Assembly (NCBI GenBank): GCA_021731285.1
Contig: JAKFXR010000026.1
Location: 1-39,764, forward strand
DNA length: 39,764 nt
Reading direction: 5' to 3'
Origin: Polaromonas sp.
GTDB taxonomy: Bacteria > Pseudomonadota > Gammaproteobacteria > Burkholderiales > Burkholderiaceae_C
Shown: positions 7,743 through 15,996 of the stretch, piece by piece
How the letters are laid out: each line of letters begins with the position of its first letter
Position numbering within the stretch: the first letter of the stretch is position 1
The notes under the pieces: generated by a model
Databases searched by the model: none
What the model saw: the letters and a program-made list of their open reading frames with translations, nothing else
Told to the model about the DNA's origin: nothing
Position numbers and translations under genes: made by a program

Positions 7743-8614
7743 ACCTTGCGCTCCTCTTTCCTGCCCAGCAGGCCCTGCGGCTTGAAGAGGATGACCACCA
7801 TGAAAATCACCAGCGCCACCGCGTCCTTGTAGGCTGGCGACAGATAGGCCGCCGCGAGGTTTTCACACACGCCCACAATCAGCCCGCCCAGCAGGGCGCC
7901 GCGCGAATTGTTGAAGCCACCGATGATGGCTGCAAAAAAGGCTTTGGTGCCCAGTCCTTCACCCATGTCGAACTTGGCGAGGTAGGTTGGCGTGACCAGC
8001 AGGGCCGCGGCAACGGCCAGCACGGCGTTGATGGCGAAGGTGTAGAGAATCATGCGCGGCACATTGATGCCGAGCACCGAGGCGCTCTCGGTGTTCTGCG
8101 CCACAGCCTGCATGGCGCGGCCGGTGACGGTTTTGGCCAGAAATGCCTGCGTGGCCAGCACAATGCCTACGGCCATAGCAAAAGTGCCCACGTCCTGCAG
8201 CGTCACCGTAACACCTGCAATATTGAACAGCTTGTCCGCAAACAGGCTGGGGAAAGGATGGGCCTCGGCGCTGTAGCCGGCGCGCATGCCGTTGCGCATG
8301 GCAATCGACAGGCCGATGGTGGCCACAACAATGGGCATCATGCCGAACTTGAACAGCGGGTCCACCACGCCGCGCTTGAACACCCAGCCCAGCAACACAA
8401 CCGCCAGCAACACGGTCAGCACAAAGCTCACCAGCATGGGCGCGCCCAGCGAAATGAAAGCCAGCAGCATGAAAGCCGGCAACATGACAAATTCGCCCTG
8501 GGCGAAATTGATGGTCCCGGAGGCCTGCCAGAGCAGCGTAAAGCCGAGGGCCGCCAGCGCATAAATGCTGCCGGTGGCCAGGCCAGAGAAAAAGAGTTGC
8601 AGGAAGTCGGTCAT
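7739..8614 (-). CDS. livH: LIV-type ABC transporter permease, LivH type
   Basis: Inner-membrane permease of 291 residues, pairing with LivM. The N-terminus LQLFFSGLATGSIYALAALG and the motif INFAQGEFVML are diagnostic of LivH. The EAA-like coupling region GRAMQAVAQNTESASVLGIN is present near the middle. It is separated from the upstream binding-protein gene by 93 bases containing a strong hairpin, whereas all downstream junctions overlap. That suggests lower membrane-protein than binding-protein output from one transcript. Confidence 0.93.
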   Translation of the reverse strand: MTDFLQLFFSGLATGSIYALAALGFTLLWQASGTINFAQGEFVMLPAFMLLAFISLGAPMLVSFVLTVLLAVVLLGWVFKRGVVDPLFKFGMMPIVVATIGLSIAMRNGMRAGYSAEAHPFPSLFADKLFNIAGVTVTLQDVGTFAMAVGIVLATQAFLAKTVTGRAMQAVAQNTESASVLGINVPRMILYTFAINAVLAVAAALLVTPTYLAKFDMGEGLGTKAFFAAIIGGFNNSRGALLGGLIVGVCENLAAAYLSPAYKDAVALVIFMVVILFKPQGLLGRKEERKV

Positions 8615-8674
8615 GGCTGTTGGCTCACAGGACGCAAAACATAAGGATAGTTAAATAAGCGGGGAAAGGGAAAT

Positions 8675-8699
8675 GGCCGGCGCCCCGTGCGCGCCGGCC
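8675..8699 (-). promoter_or_regulatory. Intercistronic stem-loop between binding-protein and permease genes
   Basis: Perfect 9-bp GC stem (8675-8683 with 8691-8699) around a 7-base loop, located 9 bases beyond the stop of the binding-protein gene. No U-run follows on the minus strand, so it is not a classical terminator. Such hairpins commonly protect the 3' end of the binding-protein mRNA or partly attenuate transcription into the permease genes; that role is inferred. Confidence 0.55.
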
Positions 8700-8707
8700 T
8701 TGCAGCA

Positions 8708-9955
8708 TCAGGGCTTGGCTGCGGGCTTGGCCGCTGGTTTGGCGGCAGCGGGTTTGGCGGCAGCAGCCGGCGCGGCTTTGGCGGCTGGCATGGCTGGTGC
8801 GGCAGCAACTACCTTGGTCAGCGGCGTGACCATCTCCACGACCTCCTGTTTGCCGTTCTTGACCTGCACCATGAAGCTCATGCGGTCCAGGTCACCCTTG
8901 TCGTCAAACTCGGTGTACATCAGGGCGCCGGGGTATTTGTCGGTGTTGACCTTCAGGCCTTTCATGGCCTGGGCGACGGCCTTGCGGTCAAGCTTGCCGG
9001 CTTTTTCGATGGCCGCCTTGAGCACGTACACGCCGGAGTAGCCTTTCATGCCGTTGTGGTCGGAGATGTATTTGTAGTCGCGCTCAAACTTGGCACGGAA
9101 AGCGCGCACTGCAGGAATCGGTGCATCCACGGTCAGGCCCACGTGGGCAATCGCGCCATTGGCGGCCTCGCCAGCGAGTTCAATCACTTTTTGCCCGGTC
9201 AGCGTGGTTTCGCCGATGATGGGCTTGTTCCAGCCCTGCTTGCGCAGCTCGCGCAGCAGCCGTGCCGACTCTTCCTCGTTGGAATAGGCGAACACGCCGT
9301 CGGCGTTGCTTTGCTTGACGCGCAGCACAGCAGCGGAGAAGTCAATCTGGCCGGGTTCGGTGGAAATTTCAGCGAGGATTTTGGTGGGCGAGTTGGCCAG
9401 GGCCTTGCGGATCATGTCCATGCCGCCCTTGCCGAAATCGTTGTTGACAAAAATGACGGCGATGCTCTGCAGCTTGGCCTGCTCACTTATGTAGCGCGCC
9501 ACTTTGGGCATGGCGGTAGCCTGCGTGAAGCTGGTGCGAAAGACGTAGGGATTGCCCTGCTCGGTGATGGCAGCAGCCTCACCGCCGGTGAAGTTGGGCA
9601 CTTCGGCTCGGCGCGACTCGGCCATGCTGACCATGATGGAGCCGGAAAACACCGGGCCAAAAATCGCGAAGGCATTGTCATCGATGGCTTTTTGCGTCAG
9701 GCCCTTGGCAACACCGGGGTTGCTCTGGGTGTCGGCAGTGGTGGTCTGGATCTGTTTGCCCAGAATGCCGCCCGCGGCGTTGATCTCCCTGACCGCGAGC
9801 TCCACACCATTCTTGAAGTTGGTGCCTGCGGTAGCGCCGCCACCGGAGAGCTCGACAATGTTGGCGATCTTGATCACGTCCTGCGCAAAGCCGGATGTCG
9901 CCCCCAGCGCAATCGCGCAGGCGGCTATCAATTGAAGGGTAAAACGTTTTTTCAT
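8708..9955 (-). CDS. Periplasmic substrate-binding protein of the LIV-type ABC importer, with Ala/Pro/Lys-rich tail
   Basis: Captures the substrate in the periplasm and delivers it to LivHM. The signal peptide is clear: MKKRF, a hydrophobic stretch, and ATSGFAQ with likely cleavage after Ala24. The body matches Peripla_BP_6 proteins: VIKIANIVELSGGGATAGTNFKNG near the N-terminus, FGPVFSGS, and IGETTLTGQKVIELAGEAANG. The total is 415 residues. The ordinary fold should end near LTKVV, after which about 35 residues consist almost only of Ala, Pro and Lys in AAKP-like units; this tail is unusual. The gene begins 25 bases after the AroE-like gene, so both probably share one transcript. Substrate is not evident; a hydroaromatic or aromatic acid is inferred from neighbours. 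Confidence 0.9.
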   Translation of the reverse strand: MKKRFTLQLIAACAIALGATSGFAQDVIKIANIVELSGGGATAGTNFKNGVELAVREINAAGGILGKQIQTTTADTQSNPGVAKGLTQKAIDDNAFAIFGPVFSGSIMVSMAESRRAEVPNFTGGEAAAITEQGNPYVFRTSFTQATAMPKVARYISEQAKLQSIAVIFVNNDFGKGGMDMIRKALANSPTKILAEISTEPGQIDFSAAVLRVKQSNADGVFAYSNEEESARLLRELRKQGWNKPIIGETTLTGQKVIELAGEAANGAIAHVGLTVDAPIPAVRAFRAKFERDYKYISDHNGMKGYSGVYVLKAAIEKAGKLDRKAVAQAMKGLKVNTDKYPGALMYTEFDDKGDLDRMSFMVQVKNGKQEVVEMVTPLTKVVAAAPAMPAAKAAPAAAAKPAAAKPAAKPAAKP

Positions 9956-9980
9956 GGCTGTCTCCTCTTGGGTTTAAAAA

Positions 9981-10946
9981 TCAATGCACTGTGAGTCGTG
10001 GTTCCCCGACTCCTGGGACTGGAACACTGTTGGTTTTGGGGACTTTGGCAACTCGCCTGATCTCTCCCGCCATCCCGGCAGGGTACAGATGCTCGCGAAT
10101 GAAAGTGGCGTCATCACGCACAGCCTGTGCAGCGTCCGTGTAGCCAAAAAAATCAAGGTAGTCCGGCGCCTGCTGGATCAGCATTTCAAAACCGGGTTGC
10201 GCCACAAGTTGCCGCGCGCGTACCGCCCGCACCAGGGGCGTGGGCTGGTTCTTCATGAGGATGTCCAGCACGGCGGCGTGGGGCGCCAGACGCGACACAT
10301 CGCAGGGCAAGGGGTCGGCGGCGCGCAGCCCCAGCGGCGAGGCATTGATCACCAGGTCAAACGGGGCCGGGTCGCTGCTGCCAACGGCCACCACCAGGGC
10401 GCCATCCGGCGCCTCAGCCATGATGCGCGCGGCCACCGCTTGCGCTTTGCCCGGCACCGGGTCGTAGAGGGCTATTTCTGCAGGCGCGTTGTTGTCTGCA
10501 ATCGCCAGCGAAGCAGCAATCGCCGATGCACCACCACCCGCGCCCAGCACCAGCACCCGGCGGCCTGCATAAGCCATGCCGAAATAGTCGAGCGCGGACA
10601 CACAGCCCTTGCCGTCAAAAAGCCCGCCCTCCAGCTCGCCCTGGCTGTTGCGGCGTATGCCATTGACGGCGCCGGCCACCCGCCCATAGTCATTGCATTT
10701 GGACAGCAGGCCCATCACCAGCGACTTGTGGGGAATGGCGAAAAACATGCCCTTGATGTTTTTGGCGAGAAAGGCGGTGCGCACAAAGGCCTCAATGTCC
10801 TGCGCGGTCACATGCACAGGCACCAGCACCGCATTGATGCCCAGGGTGCGGAAGATCAGGTTGAAAACTTCAGGCGCCCGGACCTGCTCCACCGGATCGC
10901 CGGGGATGAGGAAAACGTCGGTATCGCCTTGAATGTTGGAGAGCAT
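9981..10946 (-). CDS. Shikimate/quinate 5-dehydrogenase-like protein (AroE superfamily)
   Basis: The protein has 321 residues, with an AroE-type substrate domain followed by a Rossmann domain. The two catalytic positions are kept: Lys74 in AIPHK and Asp111 in GGLFDGKG. The nucleotide loop is VLGAGGGAS at 133-141. The substrate site diverges from biosynthetic AroE: the usual SxS of the N-terminal loop reads VRAP here, and the Asn/Thr of the N-T-D segment read L/F. It is thus more likely a catabolic or alternative-substrate dehydrogenase (quinate, shikimate or an analogue) than the housekeeping enzyme. It is the first gene of the minus-strand train and faces the IclR-type regulator across a 191-base divergent region. 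Confidence 0.82.
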   Translation of the reverse strand: MLSNIQGDTDVFLIPGDPVEQVRAPEVFNLIFRTLGINAVLVPVHVTAQDIEAFVRTAFLAKNIKGMFFAIPHKSLVMGLLSKCNDYGRVAGAVNGIRRNSQGELEGGLFDGKGCVSALDYFGMAYAGRRVLVLGAGGGASAIAASLAIADNNAPAEIALYDPVPGKAQAVAARIMAEAPDGALVVAVGSSDPAPFDLVINASPLGLRAADPLPCDVSRLAPHAAVLDILMKNQPTPLVRAVRARQLVAQPGFEMLIQQAPDYLDFFGYTDAAQAVRDDATFIREHLYPAGMAGEIRRVAKVPKTNSVPVPGVGEPRLTVH

Positions 10947-11045
10947 GACAGAGGAGGTGAATGTTCGATGATCAGTTGAATGGGCTTAATTTCGATGGAC
11001 TTTAGCGCCTGAAATCCTTGTTTCACAGGAATTTCGTAAGAAATA

Positions 11046-11082
11046 GTTCGATAAACGATCATCAATGATCGATAATCGATCA
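11046..11082. promoter_or_regulatory. Probable IclR-family operator region between divergent genes
   Basis: A perfect palindrome GATCGAT-A-ATCGATC lies at 11067-11081. A related half, GTTCGATAAACGATC, is at 11046-11060 and a weaker TTCGATGATC at 10975-10984. PcaU/PobR-type regulators of the IclR family bind repeated GTTCGATAAT-like decamers, which these resemble. The position, between the regulator and the first gene of the catabolic train, is that of a shared operator. The rest of 10947-11137 is AT-rich for this genome and likely holds both promoters, which I cannot place with confidence. Confidence 0.6.
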
Positions 11083-11137
11083 AAACAAGGGTTTCACCCG
11101 TACAGGCCGGTAGCGGCGCCACCCAATACTTCAGGCC

Positions 11138-11929
11138 ATGTCAACGCCTCATCCCTCCCCTTCTGCAAGCCCTGCCCTGGACAAGCGCGACTGGATCGCC
11201 GGTCTTGAAAAAGGCCTGTCGGTCATTGAATGTTTTGACGACGCCAACCCGCGCCTGACCGCCAGCCAGGCCGGAGCGCGCTGTGGCATGACCCGCACCG
11301 CCACACGCCGCTACCTGCTGACGCTGGAGCATCTTGGTTATGTGGCCACTGACGGCAAGCTGTTCTGGCTGACCCCGCGTGTGTTGCGCCTGGGCCAGTC
11401 TTATCTGGAGTCGGCGCGCCTGCCGCGCATCGTGCAGCCCTTTTTGCAGCGTGTGACAGCCGGGACGCAGGAAAGCGCCTATGTCAGCGTGATGGATGGG
11501 GACGACATTGTTTACATCGCACGCAATGGCTCCAACCGCGCCATGAACACCGGCTATGTGCTGGGCTCGCGCGTGCAGGCGCAGGTGACTGCCGCCGGCC
11601 TGCTGATGCTGGCGCTGCGCGAGCCCGAATGGCAGGAAGGCTGGCTGGCTGCGCATGAACTCAAGGCCTACACCTCCTTCACCATCTCCAGCAAGGAGCG
11701 CCTGCGCATTGAGCTGGCGCGGGTGCGCGCCCAGGGCTGGGCCGTCTCCGAGCAGCAACTGGAGCTCAATCACCGCGGCATTGCCGTGCCGCTGCGCGAC
11801 CGGCGCGGGGACGTGGCCGGCGCTCTGAGCGTCACCATGCCCATGGGCCATGAGTCCAGCGAAGATGCCGTGGCCCGCGTGCTCCTGGTGCTGCGCGAAA
11901 CCGCCCAGGCCATGCGCAACCTGATCTGA
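11138..11929 (+). CDS. IclR-family transcriptional regulator (PcaR/PcaU/PobR-like)
   Basis: The protein has 263 residues. An N-terminal winged helix-turn-helix (about 18-90) begins with DWIAGLEKGLSVIECF, the usual opening of the PcaR/PcaU/PobR branch. A C-terminal IclR effector-binding domain follows (about 95-260; YVSVMDGDDIVYIARN, then GIAVPLRDRRGDVAGALSVTMP). This branch controls protocatechuate, 4-hydroxybenzoate and beta-ketoadipate pathway genes, generally activating them with the aromatic acid as ligand. It is divergent from the AroE-like gene, and the palindromes in between are candidate binding sites. It is most likely the specific regulator of the minus-strand catabolic train. Confidence 0.9.
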   Translation: MSTPHPSPSASPALDKRDWIAGLEKGLSVIECFDDANPRLTASQAGARCGMTRTATRRYLLTLEHLGYVATDGKLFWLTPRVLRLGQSYLESARLPRIVQPFLQRVTAGTQESAYVSVMDGDDIVYIARNGSNRAMNTGYVLGSRVQAQVTAAGLLMLALREPEWQEGWLAAHELKAYTSFTISSKERLRIELARVRAQGWAVSEQQLELNHRGIAVPLRDRRGDVAGALSVTMPMGHESSEDAVARVLLVLRETAQAMRNLI

Positions 11930-12003
11930 GGCACTGCCCGGGAGCCACGGACTGAACCCTGCGCGACTGCCTCCGGCGGGCACATCCCGCACAATGCAAG
12001 TGC

Positions 12004-12885
12004 ATGCACACACGTCACTTTCTCCAGCTGATCTTCCTGTCCGCGCTGTGGGGCGGCTCTTTTCCGCTGCTGCGCATCGCCAGTCCCGCGTTCGGGCCGT
12101 GGCTGCTGGCAGGTGTGCGCTGCGTCCTGGCGGCCCTGGTGCTGACACTGCTGATGCGCGTGCTGCGTGAGCACTGGCCGCCGCGCAGGGCGTGGCGAAC
12201 GCTGGGTGTACTCAGCCTGCTGACGGTGGTGGCGCCCTTTGTGCTGTTTAACTGGGCGGCGCTGGTGATTCCTTCAGGCTACTCGGCCGTACTCAACGCC
12301 ACCGCGCCGCTGTTTGGCGTGCTGGGCGCTGCTGCAGCGGGAGAAGAGCGACTCAGCTCACGACGCCTGCTGGGCTGCGCCGCCGGTTTTGCGGGCGTCG
12401 CCCTGCTGGTGCAACTGGGCCCGGTGGCAGTCACGCTGCAGGTGGTGCTGGCAGCGCTGGCCTGCACGGCGGCTGCGGCGGCCTACGGTTTTGGTGCCAT
12501 CCTCATGAAACGCGCCACGCTGGCCCACGGGCCACTGCCGGCATCGGCCGTGGTGCATGTGGCTGCCGCTTGTGTCCTGCTGCTGCCATCTGCCGCGAGC
12601 CTGCCCGCGGCCCGCTACACCACAGCGGCATGGATAGCGGTGGCCGTGCTGGGCCTGCTGACCTCGGGCCTGATGTACTGGGTGAGCATGCGCCTGATGC
12701 GCGAAATTCCGGCCAGCGCGGCCACGTCGGCTGCTTTCATGATCCCGCTGTTTGGTGTCACCTGGGGCGGTTTGTTTCTGGGCGAGCCGGTCACCTGGGG
12801 CATGGCACCGGGCTGTGTGCTGGTGCTGACAGCAACCGCGCTGATCACCGGGTTCAATCCGTTCAGGAAGGCAGGCAGCCCATGA
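12004..12885 (+). CDS. EamA/DMT-superfamily transporter
   Basis: Inner-membrane protein of 293 residues with about ten hydrophobic helices arranged as two EamA repeats. The first is near 5-135, with FLSALWGGSFPLLRIA and PLFGVLGAAAAGEE; the second is near 145-285, with PLFGVTWGGLFLGEPVTWG. The paired motif of Pro-Leu-Phe-Gly followed by a Glu-containing loop in each half is typical. Family members export amino acids, metabolites or drugs; no substrate can be read here. It follows the IclR regulator on the same strand after 74 bases and could be cotranscribed with it. Confidence 0.85.
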   Translation: MHTRHFLQLIFLSALWGGSFPLLRIASPAFGPWLLAGVRCVLAALVLTLLMRVLREHWPPRRAWRTLGVLSLLTVVAPFVLFNWAALVIPSGYSAVLNATAPLFGVLGAAAAGEERLSSRRLLGCAAGFAGVALLVQLGPVAVTLQVVLAALACTAAAAAYGFGAILMKRATLAHGPLPASAVVHVAAACVLLLPSAASLPAARYTTAAWIAVAVLGLLTSGLMYWVSMRLMREIPASAATSAAFMIPLFGVTWGGLFLGEPVTWGMAPGCVLVLTATALITGFNPFRKAGSP

Positions 12886-12892
12886 ATTTGTC

Positions 12893-12974
12893 ATTGCGGG
12901 CTTGACCCGCAATCCATGCCTCGCGAGTTGCGACAGTGGTTCATGCAGCATGGATGCCGGATCGAGTCCGGCAT
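12893..12974. repeat. Paired REP-like hairpins (R2a and R2b)
   Basis: Two 8-5-8 hairpins in opposite orientation: 12893-12913 (arms ATTGCGGG/CCCGCAAT, loop CTTGA) and 12954-12974 (arms ATGCCGGA/TCCGGCAT, loop TCGAG). The flanks GTCAT and ATGAC, and the inner CCATGC and GCATGG, also pair, so the whole 12890-12977 stretch could fold as one larger structure. This is the BIME-like layout known for REP sequences. It lies between the convergent DMT and MFS genes. Confidence 0.8.
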
Positions 12975-12989
12975 GACAGCGCCCACACT

Positions 12990-13048
12990 GCTATTATTTT
13001 AATAGCAAACTATTCTCGTCACCAAAGGGCAGAAATCCAGAAACCCTT
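12990..13048 (+). repeat. Short interspersed element, copy E2 (intergenic)
   Basis: Copy 2 of 8. The palindromic box is at 12990-13006 (GCTATTATTTTAATAGC) and AAGGGC begins at 13025, again 35 bases from the box start. It directly follows REP-like hairpin R2b (gap 15 bases) and ends just before the MFS gene stop. It is one of the best-preserved copies, with the palindrome nearly perfect over all 17 bases. Confidence 0.88.
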
Positions 13049-13063
13049 GCAAGCTTTGACACA

Positions 13064-14275
13064 TCAGCCGGCCTCAGCCTCCAGGCCCCCTTGCAGCAGC
13101 CAGGCCCTCCACGCGCAAAACACCGCGATCAGGCTGATGGCGCCGCAGGCCCAGTAAACACTCACCAGCCCGTAGGCCGAGCTGAGCAAGCCACCCGCCA
13201 GACCGCCCAGCACACCGGGCAGGCCATAGGCCACCACCACATACAGCGCCTGGCCCCGGCCGCGCAGGCGCCCGGGGAAATGCTGTGACAGCAGCGCGAT
13301 GCATACCGTGTGATGGGTCGCAAAGGTCAACGCGTGCAGCATTTGTGCAAACAGCAGCACCAGCAGCACACTCGCCAACGAGGCCGTCAGCCCCATGCGC
13401 AAAGCCATGGCTGCCGAACACACGATCAGCCAGGCCGTCAGGCTGAGCCTGGGCAACCAGCGGCCCTGCGTGTAGAACCAGCCGATTTCAATGATGACGG
13501 ACACCGCCCACAACACGCCGATCATGGTCTTGCTGTAGCCAATTGAGTCCAGGTAGAGCGAGAAGAAGATGTAGATGCCGATGTGCGCCATCACATGAAA
13601 AAACGCGGCGGCCAGAAACCACTGCACCGCACGCTGCCGAAGAATCGGCAGCACCGGCAATTTTTCATCGTCAGCGTGCACCGCTTCCTTCAGGTCCGGC
13701 AGCAGCCAGACACTGACCGTCACCGCCAGCAGCGAGGCAAACGTCCAGGCCGGAAAGTCGCGCATGCCGAAATGTTCAAACCACGCGCCCGCCGCAAACA
13801 CGGTGACCAGAAACCCCAGCGAACCCCACAGCCGCACCCGGCCATAACGCCGCGCATCGAACGCACCGCCCTGGCTGATCAGGTGCGCCATGGCGGCCTC
13901 ACTCATGGGCATCATGGAACTGGTGTGGGTGAACATGACCAGCAGCACGGCCGTCAGCCACCAGATGCCAAAGCGTGATTCAAAGTCCAGCCACAAACCC
14001 AGTGAAGCAATCAGCGCCACCGTGGCGCCGTAGCGCAGCAGCTTGACGCGCTCGCCGGTGCGGTCACTGAGCGCCCCCCAGCCGTAGGGCGCAAACAGGC
14101 GCGTGGCCGCCTGCACCGAGGTCAGCAGGCTGATGGCGAGGATGCTGAAACCCAGCTCCTGCAGCCACAGCGGCAGGTAAGGGTTGAAAAAACCGATATG
14201 GGCGAAATAGCTGGCCGAGAGCGCTGCAAATGGCACCAGTTGGCGGCGCGGGGCCGCCGGTGCGCCTTCAGCCAT
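13064..14275 (-). CDS. MFS transporter (MFS_1-like/HcaT-type)
   Basis: Twelve-helix inner-membrane secondary transporter of 403 residues. The N-terminus LSASYFAHIGFFNPYLPLWLQELGFS and the loop WGALSDRTGERVKLLRYG (after helix 2) are typical of the LacY/NupG/HcaT-related branch that carries phenylpropionates and nucleosides. A second charged loop, GRVRLWGSLGFL, is at about 143-154. The substrate is not readable. It ends 3 bases after the preceding aroC stop, so it follows aroC in one transcription unit. Confidence 0.85.
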   Translation of the reverse strand: MAEGAPAAPRRQLVPFAALSASYFAHIGFFNPYLPLWLQELGFSILAISLLTSVQAATRLFAPYGWGALSDRTGERVKLLRYGATVALIASLGLWLDFESRFGIWWLTAVLLVMFTHTSSMMPMSEAAMAHLISQGGAFDARRYGRVRLWGSLGFLVTVFAAGAWFEHFGMRDFPAWTFASLLAVTVSVWLLPDLKEAVHADDEKLPVLPILRQRAVQWFLAAAFFHVMAHIGIYIFFSLYLDSIGYSKTMIGVLWAVSVIIEIGWFYTQGRWLPRLSLTAWLIVCSAAMALRMGLTASLASVLLVLLFAQMLHALTFATHHTVCIALLSQHFPGRLRGRGQALYVVVAYGLPGVLGGLAGGLLSSAYGLVSVYWACGAISLIAVFCAWRAWLLQGGLEAEAG

Positions 14276-14278
14276 GAG

Positions 14279-15373
14279 TCAAACGGAGGCCTTGATTGCC
14301 TGCATGGGAGACATGACGTCGCCGCATTGCGCCCGGTGGCGCAGGGCGTGCTCCATCACCACCAGCGCCAGCATGGCCTCGGCAATGGGCGTTGCGCGTA
14401 TGCCCACGCAGGGGTCGTGCCGGCCCTTGGTGACCACCGTGGTGGACACGCCTGCCATGTCAATGGACTCGCGCGGCGTGATGATGGAGCTGGTGGGCTT
14501 GATGGCGATGGACACTTCCAGATCCTGGCCGGTGCTGATGCCCCCCAGCACGCCGCCACTGTTGTTGGACTTGAAGCCTTCAGGCGAAAGCGAGTCACCA
14601 TGCGTGGTACCACGCTGCGTCACGCTGGCAAACCCGGCGCCAATCTCCACACCCTTGACCGCGTTGATGCCCATCATGGCAAACGCAATGTCGGCGTCCA
14701 GCTTGTCAAACAGCGGCTCACCCAGGCCCACCGGCATGCCGGTGGCAGTGACGCGAATGCGCGCGCCGCAGGAGTCGCCGGCCTTGCGCAACTCGTCCAT
14801 GTAGGCCTCGAGTTCCGAAACATCGGCCACCGGGGCGAAGAAAGGGTTGTGCGGCACGTGGTCCCAGGACTCGAAGCCCACAATCATCTCGCCGATCTGC
14901 GTCATGCAACCGCGAAATGTGGTGCCGTATTTTTCAAGCAGCCACTTCTTGGCCACCGCGCCGGCGGCCACCATGGGCGCGGTCAGCCGGGCCGAGGCCC
15001 TGCCCCCGCCGCGCGGGTCGCGCAGGCCGTACTTCTGCAAATAACTGTAGTCGGCATGGCCAGGCCGGAAGGTGTTGAGGATGTCGCCGTAGTCCTTGCT
15101 GCGCTGATCGGTGTTCCTGATAAGCAGGCAGATGGGCGTGCCAGTGGTTCTGCCCTCGTACACGCCGGAAAGAATTTGCACCGCATCAGGCTCGTTGCGC
15201 TGTGTCACATGCCGGCTGGTGCCGGGGCGGCGGCGATCCAGATCGCCCTGAATGTCCGCTTCGCTGAGCGCCATGCCGGGCGGGCAGCCGTCAATCACAC
15301 AGCCTATGGCCGGGCCGTGGGATTCACCAAAGTTGGTGACTGCGAAAAGGGTGCCGAAGGTGTTGCCGCTCAT
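14279..15373 (-). CDS. aroC: Chorismate synthase
   Basis: Converts 5-enolpyruvylshikimate-3-phosphate to chorismate using reduced FMN, the last common step of aromatic synthesis. The protein has 364 residues and is complete. Landmarks are [10 protein letters not shown] at 15-24, [16 protein letters not shown], the [10 protein letters not shown] segment in the first half, and the C-terminal [17 protein letters not shown] with the conserved basic residues. The ATG at 15373 ([10 protein letters not shown]) is the family start; an in-frame extension to 15499 is not conserved-looking. It is not part of the catabolic island but shares the shikimate theme. Confidence 0.96.
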   Translation of the reverse strand: MSGNTFGTLFAVTNFGESHGPAIGCVIDGCPPGMALSEADIQGDLDRRRPGTSRHVTQRNEPDAVQILSGVYEGRTTGTPICLLIRNTDQRSKDYGDILNTFRPGHADYSYLQKYGLRDPRGGGRASARLTAPMVAAGAVAKKWLLEKYGTTFRGCMTQIGEMIVGFESWDHVPHNPFFAPVADVSELEAYMDELRKAGDSCGARIRVTATGMPVGLGEPLFDKLDADIAFAMMGINAVKGVEIGAGFASVTQRGTTHGDSLSPEGFKSNNSGGVLGGISTGQDLEVSIAIKPTSSIITPRESIDMAGVSTTVVTKGRHDPCVGIRATPIAEAMLALVVMEHALRHRAQCGDVMSPMQAIKASV

Positions 15374-15461
15374 GCAGGGATTATCCCAGATGGTCTGGAA
15401 CACTTCCTGCTTGCCGCAGTGCAGCATTTCATCATCGATGCATTGGACCAAGGAGCACCCC

Positions 15462-15884
15462 ATGCTGGACCGCACCGCGACCACCTTCTCCCACATCAAG
15501 CCGACCGATACGCACTACGTTTCCGGCGGCTTGCGCGACTTTTTCCTTTACCGTGATCTGGGCATTGCCGAGGCGACACACGGAAAAGTGATCGCGCACC
15601 TTGTCAAGGCGAACATGGCACCAGAAACAGGCACGGGCTGGCACCGGCATGAGGCGGAGTTCCAGATCGTGTACATGCTCAAGGGCTGGGCGCGCTTTAT
15701 GTACGAAGACCAGGAAACGCTGGTTGAGGCTGGCGACGTGGTGCACCAGCGTCCCGGCATCAAGCACTTTTTGTTCGACTACTCGCCGGACATGGAGTAC
15801 CTGGAGATCGTCTCCCCCGCAGACTTCACCTCTATAGATGTAGATCCGGTTTGCGAGATTCCGCCGCCCACACCCTGGAAGTAG
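15462..15884 (+). CDS. Cupin-domain protein
   Basis: Single-domain cupin of 140 residues. Cupin motif 1 appears as [23 protein letters not shown], with likely metal ligands His61, His63 and Glu66 or Gln68. Motif 2 appears as [15 protein letters not shown] with His102. The ATG at 15462 follows an AAGGAG-type ribosome site (around 15450). The function of such stand-alone cupins cannot be deduced; a small dioxygenase, isomerase or ligand-binding role is possible. It is divergent from aroC with an 88-base gap. Confidence 0.82.
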   Translation: MLDRTATTFSHIKPTDTHYVSGGLRDFFLYRDLGIAEATHGKVIAHLVKANMAPETGTGWHRHEAEFQIVYMLKGWARFMYEDQETLVEAGDVVHQRPGIKHFLFDYSPDMEYLEIVSPADFTSIDVDPVCEIPPPTPWK

Positions 15885-15898
15885 CTGAAACCGTCACT

Positions 15899-15990
15899 CC
15901 CCTTCCAACGGGGGCCGCGGATCTGGCTTCGCCAGTCCGCAGGCGCCGCCCCCAGTGGGGGGAACAGGCTACACGCAGTGAGCCTGGACG
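15899..15990. repeat. GC-rich interspersed repeat, copy C1
   Basis: Contains two nested hairpins: GGATCTGGC...GCCAGTCC around 15918-15938, and a GCCCCC-AGT-GGGGGG stem near 15948-15963. A tail with ACACGCAGTGAGCC...CGGGGGCG follows. The tail is shared in outline with copies at 28628-28690 and 36905-36965. It lies between the convergent cupin and GST genes and may also act as a bidirectional transcription stop. Confidence 0.65.
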
Positions 15991-15996
15991 GGGGCG

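Noticed and set aside
8174..8200. A ninth element copy in livH (ATAGCAAAAGTGCCC)
   Set aside because: Neither the GCTAT arm nor an AAGGGC box at the 35-base spacing is present, and the residues are normal for LivH.
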